DNA of 6,625 bases from Gemmatimonadales bacterium (GCA_025924275.1 JAICEH010000117.1:1-6625), one strand, 5' to 3'. Shown: positions 1 through 6,523, numbered from the stretch's first letter. Notes: generated from the letters alone by a model not told the origin. Program-made: numbers and translations.

Positions 1-2071
1 GGCGCTCCACGACGAGGTCCACCCCCAGGCCCGAGGTGCCGTCGGTGGTGTTGGAGAGGACGGCCAGGTCGCGCGTGCGGTTGATGCCCGGGTCGTACTC
101 GCTCACGGTGACCGTGCGGATCTCGTCGTCCACGTTGCGGAGCCAGGCCGCCCCGTCGAGCGTGACGCCGGCGCCGAGGTCGTAGCGGGCGCCCACCTCG
201 CCGTGGGTGACGCTCTCGAATTCCAGGTCGCTGCCCCAGGACTGTGCGCTGGTCGAGAGGCTGATGTCCGTGTTCACCCCGAGATAGACCAGCTGGAAGT
301 CCGGCCGCCGCGGGTACCGCCCGAAGCCGCCCCGGAGCGCGAGCCTGGATGAGGCCGCGTAGGCGACCCGTACCGATCCACCGACCGCCGCGTGGCTCGC
401 ATCCTCCCGGAACTGGATCAGGTCCGGGTCCCAGTCGGTGCCGTCGTACCCGTAGGTGGACACCCGGGGGAACCAGCCGGACCGGTCGAACTCCGGGCTC
501 GCCGGATCGTCCTCCCGGAGCCAGGGCCGCCGGGCGCCGCTCGCGAAGCGCTCGTACCGGAGCCCCGCCACCACCGAGCCGTGGGGCCCGAGCGGAATCT
601 CGTCCTCCACCCAGAGTGCGGTGGCCGAGGGCGACTCGATCCAGACGTCCGACGCCACCTGGCTGGTGAGCGCGTGGGCGTAGCCGGCGAGGTCCCAGGC
701 CGTGCCCTCCGCGCCGATCCGCATCCGCGTGCCGGCGAGCCCGAAGCCCACTCGGCCGCCGACCACCGTGCGCTCCTCGTCGAGCAACGTGAGGCGTCCG
801 ACCGGGCCGCCCGACTCCGAGAATCCGAGGACGCCGTAGGCGTTGTTCCGCCACTGGTCGATGAGCGAGTACTGGTTGGTGTTCTCGAGGTCGTAGGGCG
901 ACCGCCGGGATCCCGGCGTGTTGCGCCGGTAGTTCTCCACCAGCTCCGCGTCCACCGGGAACTCCTCGAACCCGAAGCGGAGGTCGAGCGGCGCGAGCAG
1001 GAACCCGCCGAAGGGGTCGCGGGAATCGAGGTCGCCGTCGGTCGTGAGGGGGCCGTCCTCGCCCAGGTCACGCTGGAACGACAGGAACGCCTCGAGGAGG
1101 ACCGGTCGGGTCCGGCCGAGCCGGTGCGTCGCGCCGAGCGAGAGCAGCCGGCTCGAGGTTCGTCCCGCGCCGAGCTGCTGGGCATTGTACAGGTTCACGT
1201 AGTCGAAGTGCCGGGCCTGGTCCTCGGCCAGCACCGCGGAAGCGAACACGCGGGTCGCGGTGCCGAGCCAGGACAGCTTGACCTGCGCCTGCGCCACCGA
1301 GTTGGTCGACGCGGGAAGGCGCGTGGCGGGCGCGGCCGTGAAGTCCAGGATGTCGACGTAGCTGGTGTCGGAGGTCGGATCGCCGGGGAGGGCCGGGACC
1401 GCGACGGTGCCCCCGATGCCGGACGCCGCGAAGATCGGCGCGTCCCCTGCCCCGGGCGCCGTGGCCACGCTCTTGGCGCCCTCCAGCGTGCCGGCGGCCG
1501 AGAGCCGGAAGCTGCCGAAGGCCCCGCCCGCGGCCGCTTCGAGCCGATTGTAGCCCTGGGAGCGCTCGCGGCCCCAGAGGCCGTCGGTGCGCGCGTCGAA
1601 CCGGGCGCGCCAGCGCTCCCCGCCATCGGGGGTGGCGTAGGAAAGCAGGCCGCTGCCCCCACCGGCGTGACCGGCCCCACCGGGCCCAGTCAAGAGCCCC
1701 AGCCACCCCACCCCGCCGGAGCCGAGGAGCTCGCGCTGTCCGGCGAAGTCCTGGAAGGCGCGGGTGAGCGAGGTGGAAGCGGTGCCCCGCACGCCCGGAT
1801 CCACCGGGATGCCATCGAGCTCGGTGCCGAGGTCCGCGGGTCGTCCGCCGCGCACCGACACCGGGCCGGTGACGCCGCTGGTGGCGCCGGGGAGGAGGCG
1901 CACCGCATCGGTGACGCGATCCACGGGCATCGCCCGCAGTCCCGCGCCCTCGAGCTGCCGCATGGTGGCGTGGCGCAGGCTGTCGGGCACCGCCGCGGTG
2001 TCGGGGCGGTCCTGGCCCCACAGGGGTCCTGTGCCCACGAGGAGGAGGACTGCGACGAGCAGCCGGCGCAT
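1..2071 (-). CDS. TonB-dependent outer-membrane receptor (3' end beyond window)
   Basis: Likely an energised outer-membrane receptor that imports a metal complex or other scarce solute with TonB-ExbBD. The frame is open from the ATG at 2071 to the left edge (690 codons), so the C-terminal strands lie outside the window. Residues 1-20 look like a Sec signal peptide (MRRLLVAVLLLVG...WGQ). Residues about 40-150 read as a plug domain: RVTDAVRLLPG (52-62), SVRGG (72-76), ELDGIPVD (84-91) and a glycine-rich stretch at 130-141. The rest alternates as beta-barrel strands and acidic loops. No N-terminal carboxypeptidase-like domain precedes the plug, and I see no clear TonB box. The gene follows the thioredoxin-like gene by 115 bases, so it may be the last gene of the metal operon or have its own control. 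No clear Shine-Dalgarno sequence precedes the start, and no in-frame alternative start lies just upstream. Family is fairly certain; substrate is unknown. Confidence 0.87.
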   Translation of the reverse strand, partial: MRRLLVAVLLLVGTGPLWGQDRPDTAAVPDSLRHATMRQLEGAGLRAMPVDRVTDAVRLLPGATSGVTGPVSVRGGRPADLGTELDGIPVDPGVRGTASTSLTRAFQDFAGQRELLGSGGVGWLGLLTGPGGAGHAGGGSGLLSYATPDGGERWRARFDARTDGLWGRERSQGYNRLEAAAGGAFGSFRLSAAGTLEGAKSVATAPGAGDAPIFAASGIGGTVAVPALPGDPTSDTSYVDILDFTAAPATRLPASTNSVAQAQVKLSWLGTATRVFASAVLAEDQARHFDYVNLYNAQQLGAGRTSSRLLSLGATHRLGRTRPVLLEAFLSFQRDLGEDGPLTTDGDLDSRDPFGGFLLAPLDLRFGFEEFPVDAELVENYRRNTPGSRRSPYDLENTNQYSLIDQWRNNAYGVLGFSESGGPVGRLTLLDEERTVVGGRVGFGLAGTRMRIGAEGTAWDLAGYAHALTSQVASDVWIESPSATALWVEDEIPLGPHGSVVAGLRYERFASGARRPWLREDDPASPEFDRSGWFPRVSTYGYDGTDWDPDLIQFREDASHAAVGGSVRVAYAASSRLALRGGFGRYPRRPDFQLVYLGVNTDISLSTSAQSWGSDLEFESVTHGEVGARYDLGAGVTLDGAAWLRNVDDEIRTVTVSEYDPGINRTRDLAVLSNTTDGTSGLGVDLVVER

Positions 2072-2186
2072 GATCGGGACATCCGGATGTTGGGGAGTGG
2101 ACTACGGCGGGGGGACGCCGGCGCGGAACCTAGTCGCACACGGCCGATGCCGGGAGGGCCGGACGCGGCGCGAGGGCCGCCGCGGG
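2072..2186 (-). other. Intergenic gap between tlpA-like gene and TonB receptor gene
   Basis: This is the only gap in the six-gene run. Just after the thioredoxin-like stop codon lies a GC-only inverted repeat, CGCGGC (2164-2169) and GCCGCG (2179-2184), with a 9-base loop. No T-run follows it on the minus strand, so it is not a standard intrinsic terminator and read-through into the receptor gene is possible. I see no convincing -35/-10 pair on the minus strand. The palindrome at 2079-2090 is the only other notable element. Confidence 0.4.
2079..2090. promoter_or_regulatory. 12-base perfect palindrome before the TonB receptor gene
   Basis: ACATCCGGATGT is its own reverse complement and ends 7 bases before the ATG at 2071, where a ribosome binding site would normally be. 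It could be an operator or a small mRNA hairpin limiting initiation. It does not resemble the TTAGG/CCTAA repeat at 6524-6545, so the same regulator need not bind both. Some 12-base palindromes arise by chance; position is the main reason to list it. Confidence 0.35.
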
Positions 2187-2738
2187 TCAGTCGCCCGCGC
2201 CGTCGGGAGCGGCCTGGAGGAGCGCCCGCAGCATCGCCCGGGGCTCGGGCCGGTCCCACTCGACCGCGCCCCGGACCGTGAGCACGACCACGCCGGCCCG
2301 GTCCACCACGAAGGTCGTGGGCACCATCGTGAGCGCGAGGCCCTCCGGCCGTCCGCCGGCGTCGAAGAAGACCGGGAGCCCGATCCGATGCTCCGCGAGC
2401 CAGGCGCGCGCGCGCTCGGGCCGTTCCGGCGACACCGCCAGGAACTCGACGCCCGGCACCGAATCGCGGAGCGCCTCGATGGCGGGCAGTTCCTTCACGC
2501 ACGGGCCGCACCAGGTGGCCCAGATGTTGATGAAGAGCACCCGCCCCCGGAACTCGGCCAGGCGGGCGGTGTCGCCGTCGGCGCGGAGCAGGCTCCAGCC
2601 GAAGTCGGCGTCCCCCAGGACGGCGGGGGCCTCGGGCCCGGCTTCCCCCTGGGCGTGAAGCGGCGCGGCGCAGAGCCCGAGGAGGAGGAGTGCGGCCACC
2701 GCGAGCGCGAGGGCCGGCCGCCAGCCGGCCCGGCTCAC
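2187..2738 (-). CDS. Periplasmic TlpA/ResA-like thiol-disulfide oxidoreductase
   Basis: A 183-residue thioredoxin-fold protein predicted to act in the periplasm, probably reducing cysteines of exported or metal-binding partners. Residues 1-30 form a signal sequence or anchor (basic start, ALALAVAALLLLGL core, possible cleavage after LHAQ). The AhpC/TSA-Redoxin-like domain follows, with FINIWATWCGPC at 69-80, active-site cysteines C77 and C80, and the cis-proline loop MVPTTFVVD at 138-146 (P140). Length is normal for single-domain TlpA/ResA proteins. The start chosen is GTG at 2738 because it overlaps the regulator's TGA in a GTGA and gives a complete signal sequence; the open frame extends further upstream but only antisense-like, arginine-rich sequence is gained. 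C23 is not in a lipobox. In this operon it could keep a copper ligand cysteine or a cytochrome reduced; TlpA-type proteins are known to prepare copper sites. The partner here is inferred. Confidence 0.9.
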   Translation of the reverse strand: MSRAGWRPALALAVAALLLLGLCAAPLHAQGEAGPEAPAVLGDADFGWSLLRADGDTARLAEFRGRVLFINIWATWCGPCVKELPAIEALRDSVPGVEFLAVSPERPERARAWLAEHRIGLPVFFDAGGRPEGLALTMVPTTFVVDRAGVVVLTVRGAVEWDRPEPRAMLRALLQAAPDGAGD

Positions 2739-3433
2739 GCCCCGCCGTCCGCGCCGCGATGCCGCTGGCAGAGCACCACCCCGGCCAGTTCGTGCCCCAC
2801 GACGCGCTCGTCGGAGCCGAGCCGCACCGTCACCGGGCCGCTGAACGGCTGGCGCGCGACGATGACCACCTCCGCGCCGGGCACCAGCCCCACGTCGGCC
2901 AGGTACCGCAGCTTCTCGTCGTCGCTCGTCGCCGCGCGGCGCACCACGGCACGCTCCCCCTCCGGGAGGTCGCCGAGCGGGGTGTAGATCACCTCCGCCA
3001 TCGAGCCGTCGGGTCCCGGGATGGGATCGCCGTGGGGGTCGAAGCCCGGGTTCCCCAGGGCGGCGGCCATGCGGTCGATCAGGCCGTCGCTCACCGCGTG
3101 CTCCAGCCGCTCCGCCTCGGCGTGCACCGAGTCCCACGAGTAGCCCAGCCGCTCGACCAGGAAGGTCTCGATGATCCGGTGCCGGCGGAGCATCCGGAGC
3201 GCGGCGCGCCGGCCGCGGGCGGTGAGCTCGACTCCCTTGTACGGGGCGTGCTCCAGCAGGCCCTGGTCGGCGAGCCGCTTGATCATCCCGCTCACGGACG
3301 GTGGGCTCAGCTCGAGGTGCTGGGCGATCTCGCTGGTCGTCGCCGGGCGCCCCTCGCGGGCCAGGTGGTAGATCGCCTTGAGGTAGTCCTCGACGGAGCG
3401 GGTGAGCGGCTCGCTGCGAAGGGTGGCGGTCAT
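2735..3433 (-). CDS. DtxR/MntR-family metal-dependent repressor with FeoA-like C-terminal domain
   Basis: A 232-residue metalloregulator that would bind operator DNA when loaded with a divalent metal. The winged helix-turn-helix is at about 12-75 (TSEIAQHLELSPPSVSGMIKRL at 33-54), the dimerisation and metal domain at about 76-145, and an SH3-like FeoA domain at about 152-222. Aligned by fixed spacing to DtxR/IdeR, the ligands are D16 (M10 in DtxR), H85 (H79), E89 (E83), H104 (H98), E108 (C102), E111 (E105) and H112 (H106). Asp and Glu at the first and fifth of these are the MntR choices known to favour Mn(II) over Fe(II); MntR E11 is a lysine here (K19). B. subtilis MntR lacks the third domain, so this is a three-domain protein with Mn-type residues. 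The ATG at 3433 overlaps the barrel gene's TGA (ATGA), and the GTGA at the end couples it to the thioredoxin-like gene. It probably represses its own operon through the repeat at 6524-6545. Confidence 0.94.
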   Translation of the reverse strand: MTATLRSEPLTRSVEDYLKAIYHLAREGRPATTSEIAQHLELSPPSVSGMIKRLADQGLLEHAPYKGVELTARGRRAALRMLRRHRIIETFLVERLGYSWDSVHAEAERLEHAVSDGLIDRMAAALGNPGFDPHGDPIPGPDGSMAEVIYTPLGDLPEGERAVVRRAATSDDEKLRYLADVGLVPGAEVVIVARQPFSGPVTVRLGSDERVVGHELAGVVLCQRHRGADGGA

Positions 3434-4284
3434 CGGGGCTGCCGGACGGGGGTGCGTCCAAGTTGGCCGGCGGCCTCGGGCGGGGTCAAGCGCCCGCCGA
3501 AGGGATGCTCGAAGCTCAGGTACACGAGGAGGAGCGACTCGGCGTCGGCGCTCGAGCCCACGCCGAAGGTGTACGCCAGCCCGGGCACCACCTGCCGGCC
3601 GCCCGGGAGGTTCCAGGCGAAGCGGACGCCGGGATTGAGGAAGGTCTCGTCCCGCGCCGTCGTGGCGCCGGGCCCGGTGACCTCGTCGATCCGCGCCCAG
3701 ACTCCCTCCACCAGGAAGTTCACCCACGGCGCCGCCAGCCAGACGACGCTTGCTCCCGCCGCGAGATCGAACGCGGTGGCGACACCACCGGCCGGGTTCT
3801 CCGACGAGGGCGTGAGGGTGACCGCGGCGTTCAGGTGGGCGGCGAAGCGCGGTCCGAACTGGAGGCTGGCCGGGAGCCCGGCCTGGAAGCCGACGGAGCC
3901 GGCCCCGGTCGCGTCGTCGACGTCGCCGGTGGGCAGGAACATCGACAGGCGGGGAGCGATGGCCAGCAGCTCCTCGCCGCCGCCCGCGAGCTGGAAGCGG
4001 TAGTGGAGCCCCAGGTCGCCGAGCCCGGAGGCCAGGTCGCCCCCGGCCACCGGGACCGTGTAGCTCAACTGGTGTCGCTGGCTCCAGAGCGGCCACTCCT
4101 GGGCGAAGGTGAACTGCCATCCCTCGCCGCCGGTGCCGTAATGCAGGAGGCCCACGTGCTGGACCACGCCCGCCTCCTGGTTGTAGGCCTCCTCGAGCAG
4201 AAAGCTGTTGTCCCGAATGGCCTGGGCCCGGACCGCCGCCGGCGCGCCGGCGAGCGCCAGGCCGAGGAGCGCGGCGCGCCTCAC
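3430..4284 (-). CDS. Outer-membrane beta-barrel protein, Phenol_MetA_deg-like 'transporter' family
   Basis: A 284-residue predicted outer-membrane barrel. Residues 1-21 are a Sec signal peptide (RRAALLGLALAGAPAAVRAQA). The mature part has alternating amphipathic strands with family-like phrases: DNSFLLEEAYNQE (25-37), HQLSYTVPV (71-79), GLGDLGLHYRFQL (87-99), APRLSMFLPTGD (110-121) and VVPGLAYTFGVG (232-243). This pattern fits the PF13557-type barrels often found beside metal or aromatic-compound genes; a search is needed to confirm. The last barrel strand ends LSFEHPF (256-262), but 22 more residues (GGRLTPPEAAG...) follow, which is unusual because most barrels end on the terminal aromatic. 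The start chosen is GTG at 4284, overlapping the ZIP gene's TGA (GTGA). Its likely role is passage or handling of the metal at the outer membrane, inferred only from the operon. Confidence 0.72.
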   Translation of the reverse strand: MRRAALLGLALAGAPAAVRAQAIRDNSFLLEEAYNQEAGVVQHVGLLHYGTGGEGWQFTFAQEWPLWSQRHQLSYTVPVAGGDLASGLGDLGLHYRFQLAGGGEELLAIAPRLSMFLPTGDVDDATGAGSVGFQAGLPASLQFGPRFAAHLNAAVTLTPSSENPAGGVATAFDLAAGASVVWLAAPWVNFLVEGVWARIDEVTGPGATTARDETFLNPGVRFAWNLPGGRQVVPGLAYTFGVGSSADAESLLLVYLSFEHPFGGRLTPPEAAGQLGRTPVRQPR

Positions 4285-5450
4285 GCGGGCACCAGCAGGC
4301 CGGTGGCGTACATCACGAGCATCCCGGCCACGAAACCGGCGGCGGTCCGCGGCACCAGTCCGCCGGCTGCACCCGGCACCGTTCCGAGCAGCCGCCAGAG
4401 GTTCACCACCACCTGGCCGATGGCGCCGGCCCCGAGCGCGAAGAAGAGCGTCGTCGCCACCGGCGAGGCGCTGAAGCCGCCGATCCACGCCCCGACCACG
4501 GTGGGCACCCCGGCCAGGAGCCCGAGCTGCACCAGCTGCCCCAGGCCCGGGCGCTCCCCCGCCAGCGGGCTCACGATGCCCAGGCCCTCGGTGGTGTTGT
4601 GCAGGAGGAAGCCGACCACGAGCGAGGTCCCGAGCGCGATCTCGCCGGTGGCGTACGCCCCGCCGATGGCCAGGCCCTCGCCCAGGTTGTGCAGCCCGAT
4701 GCCGAGCGCGATGAGCTTGGCGAGCCAGAGTCCCGGCGAGGTGCCGGCGGTCCGGCGCGCCGACCCGACCGCCTGGATCCCGAAGGCCGCAGCGAGCACC
4801 CCGATCACCACGAGGCCCCCGCCCTGGAACGCGCCGGGTACCCGCCGGGCGGTCTCGATGGCCTCGACCAGGGCGTCGATGCCGAGGAAGGCGAGGAGCC
4901 CGACCGTCAGGGCGAGGAAGAAATCCACCGTCTCGCGGCGGAGGGCGCGGAGGAAGGGGAGCCAGAGGAGCCCGAGAAAGACCGGGATGACGCCGGCGTA
5001 GATCCCGAGCAGCGCAAACGTGGCCACGTACCGCACGTCCGGGGCAGGCGTCTGCGTGGCCACCGGCACGTCGGCGGCGAAGGTGAGTCCCGTGCTGGTG
5101 ACCAGCTTCACCACCAGCGGCTCGCCCTCCACCCACGGGTAGGGAATGCGGATCGTGCGCCGACCGAGCCGCGGGATGGTGCGGTCGCCGAGCACCTCGT
5201 GCGACCAGGCGGCATCGTCCACCAGCACCTGGGCCACGGTCACCGCCTCGGGGCCGCCGTTCACCGCGACCACCTCCACCCGCCCCGCGGCCGGCAGCGT
5301 GATCCGCTCGATGGTGAGCTCCTCGACCGGGGGGAAGGCCTTGCGGAACACGCCCGCCGGCCCGAAGCGGAAGAAGGCCAGGAGCAGGAGCCCGAGGAGG
5401 AGGAGGGGACCCAGGCCGAGCAGCCACCGCCGCAGCGGCGCGTCAGGCAT
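4281..5450 (-). CDS. ZIP-family divalent metal permease with extra N-terminal extracytoplasmic domain
   Basis: A 389-residue inner-membrane protein likely to import a divalent cation (Mn, Fe or Zn). Residues about 10-28 are an isolated transmembrane helix. Residues about 40-135 are a beta-rich, non-membrane segment (ELTIERITLPAAGRVEVVAVNGG...), apparently extracytoplasmic. Residues about 140-387 hold eight hydrophobic helices, as in ZIP. The metal-site signatures are HNLGEGLAIG (254-263) in helix IV and HNTTEGLGIV (284-293) in helix V, matching the paired HNxPEG motifs of the GufA/ZupT branch except that the prolines are replaced by Gly and Thr. Helix II carries D192 and E196. Typical bacterial ZIPs are about 250-310 residues, so the front domain is an addition. 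The start at 5450 lies in the eight-base overlap ATGCCTGA with the oxidase gene; an upstream in-frame ATG would only add sequence antisense in style to the oxidase. Family is strong; the transported ion is inferred from the MntR-like regulator. Confidence 0.93.
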   Translation of the reverse strand: MPDAPLRRWLLGLGPLLLLGLLLLAFFRFGPAGVFRKAFPPVEELTIERITLPAAGRVEVVAVNGGPEAVTVAQVLVDDAAWSHEVLGDRTIPRLGRRTIRIPYPWVEGEPLVVKLVTSTGLTFAADVPVATQTPAPDVRYVATFALLGIYAGVIPVFLGLLWLPFLRALRRETVDFFLALTVGLLAFLGIDALVEAIETARRVPGAFQGGGLVVIGVLAAAFGIQAVGSARRTAGTSPGLWLAKLIALGIGLHNLGEGLAIGGAYATGEIALGTSLVVGFLLHNTTEGLGIVSPLAGERPGLGQLVQLGLLAGVPTVVGAWIGGFSASPVATTLFFALGAGAIGQVVVNLWRLLGTVPGAAGGLVPRTAAGFVAGMLVMYATGLLVPA

Positions 5451-6441
5451 TCGGGCCCCGCACGTCGAGGATGCCGGCCCAGCCGAGTTCGGCGAACTCG
5501 CTCTGGTGGGCGTGGAACATGAACGGGCCGGTGTGCTTGCAGGTGAACTCGAGGATGGCCCGCTCACCCTGGCCCAGCGTCACGAGGTCGGTCCACTCGA
5601 AGTGCTCGAGGTCGCTGCCGGTGCGGTAGAGCCGGAAGAAGTGCCCGTGGAGGTGGAACGAGTTGATCAGGTCGAACTCGGTCAGGTTGACGACGTAGAT
5701 GCGCACCGCCTCCCCGGCACGCACCGGGATGGGGTGTCGCTGGTAGTGGAACGCCACGGTGTTGACCGCGTAGACCTCGTTCTCGCCGTCGAAGTTGGTG
5801 TCGAAGCCGTTCATCACCATCACCAGCTCCTGCGCCGGTGGCCGGCCCTGTTTCGGGTCGATGATGAACGCGCCGTACAGCCCCTTGTGGAGGTGCCGCT
5901 TGAGGGGCACGGTATGACAGTGGTAGAGCTGGAGCGCGAAGGGCTCCGCGTCGAACTCGTAGGTGTAGCTCCCGCCCGGCTGCACCATCTCGAACGCCCC
6001 GTCCATGTTCGCCGGATGGATGCCGTGGAAGTGGATCGAGTGCGCGTGACTGCCTCGGTTGGTGAAGCGGACGCGCACCCGGTCGCCCTCGGTGCAGCGG
6101 AGCGTCGGCCCCGGCACCTGGCCGTTGTAGGTCCACGCCGGGTAGAACACGCCTCCGGCGACTTCGATCTCCCGCTCCTCGGCGACCAGCTCGTACTCCC
6201 GCAGCACCTGCCCGGAGGGGAGGCGGGACTCGCGGCCCCAGTCGAAGGCGGTCAGGAAGGCCGTGGGGTCGAAGCCGCCGGGGCGGATGTCGCCCACCGT
6301 GGTCATGTCGTGATGCCCGGCGTGCTCCGGCTGGGCGGCGGCCGACCTCCCGAGGAAGAGGGAGCCGGCGCCGGCGGCCAGCCCCGCGGTACCGGCCGCG
6401 CCGAGCTTGAGCAGGCCTCGCCGGCTCAGGGGACGATCCAT
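5443..6441 (-). CDS. Two-domain (type C-like) multicopper oxidase, Tat-exported
   Basis: A 332-residue periplasmic copper oxidase that should couple one-electron oxidation of a substrate, perhaps Mn(II), Fe(II) or Cu(I), to O2 reduction. It has a Tat signal SRRGLLK (6-12) and likely cleavage after SAAA (33-36). Next is a short metal-binding-like segment, EHAGHHDM (39-46). Cupredoxin domain 1 holds HSIHFHG (134-140) and LYHCHTVPLKRHLHKGLYG (172-190). Domain 2 holds FHLHGH (262-267) and MFHAHQ (308-313). Type 1 copper: H134, C175, H183, with L188 at the axial position where NirK has Met. Trinuclear cluster: H137, H139, H174, H176, H263, H265, H310 and H312, all present. Domain 2 has Ala311 for Cys, so the type 1 site is only in domain 1. 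NirK is unlikely because its catalytic Asp is His137 here. The ATG at 6441 has a GAAAGGA site 9 bases upstream. It is the first gene of the operon. The real substrate is unknown. Confidence 0.95.
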   Translation of the reverse strand: MDRPLSRRGLLKLGAAGTAGLAAGAGSLFLGRSAAAQPEHAGHHDMTTVGDIRPGGFDPTAFLTAFDWGRESRLPSGQVLREYELVAEEREIEVAGGVFYPAWTYNGQVPGPTLRCTEGDRVRVRFTNRGSHAHSIHFHGIHPANMDGAFEMVQPGGSYTYEFDAEPFALQLYHCHTVPLKRHLHKGLYGAFIIDPKQGRPPAQELVMVMNGFDTNFDGENEVYAVNTVAFHYQRHPIPVRAGEAVRIYVVNLTEFDLINSFHLHGHFFRLYRTGSDLEHFEWTDLVTLGQGERAILEFTCKHTGPFMFHAHQSEFAELGWAGILDVRGPNA

Positions 6442-6449
6442 ATCGCGTT

Positions 6450-6523
6450 GTCCTTTCAGGACTTGGTACCGAGGTGGCGAGTGCCTTCGCCCCTCGGCGT
6501 CGAGCGCCCGGGGGGACCCCGGG
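6450..6523 (-). promoter_or_regulatory. Structured 5' leader of the operon: three successive hairpins
   Basis: In transcript order: hairpin 1 at 6507-6523, CCCGGGG/CCCCGGG, 7 perfect GC pairs with a 3-base loop; hairpin 2 at 6469-6497, CCGAGG+GGCGA against TCGCC+CCTCGG, 11 pairs with one bulged base and a 6-base loop; hairpin 3 at 6450-6462, GTCCT-GAA-AGGAC, 5 pairs that include the AGGA of the Shine-Dalgarno site. None is followed by a T-run, so these are not intrinsic terminators. They may stabilise the transcript or control translation of the oxidase. I do not recognise a known riboswitch class. GC-rich DNA forms hairpins easily, so function is inferred. Confidence 0.45.
6451..6457 (-). 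promoter_or_regulatory. Shine-Dalgarno site of the multicopper oxidase gene
   Basis: On the minus strand GAAAGGA lies 9 bases before the ATG at 6441. It is the clearest ribosome binding site in the window; the downstream genes have none and appear translationally coupled. Its AGGA core forms one side of the small hairpin at 6450-6462. Confidence 0.7.

Noticed and set aside
2164..2184. Intrinsic terminator after the thioredoxin-like gene
   Set aside because: The GC hairpin lacks a following T-run on the minus strand, so termination there is not supported.
392..2281. Long plus-strand open frame of 629 codons
   Set aside because: It is antisense to the TonB receptor, which has a signal peptide, plug motifs and barrel-like strands. 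The plus-strand product is Arg/Glu/Pro/Gly-rich without domains, as expected from high-GC shadow frames.
2187..2738. Lipoprotein signal at C23 of the thioredoxin-like protein
   Set aside because: The residue before the cysteine is Leu, not Gly, Ala or Ser, so the lipobox rule is not met.
2739..5427. Much longer minus-strand versions of the thioredoxin-like, regulator and barrel genes (open up to 3461, 4120 and 5427)
   Set aside because: The extra N-terminal parts are shadow sequence over neighbouring genes. The short starts sit in 4-base overlaps and give proper signal peptides or a normal DtxR N-terminus.
5443..6441. Copper nitrite reductase (NirK)
   Set aside because: The catalytic Asp is replaced by His137, the HCH motif at 174-176 and all eight trinuclear histidines are present, which fits an oxygen-reducing multicopper oxidase.
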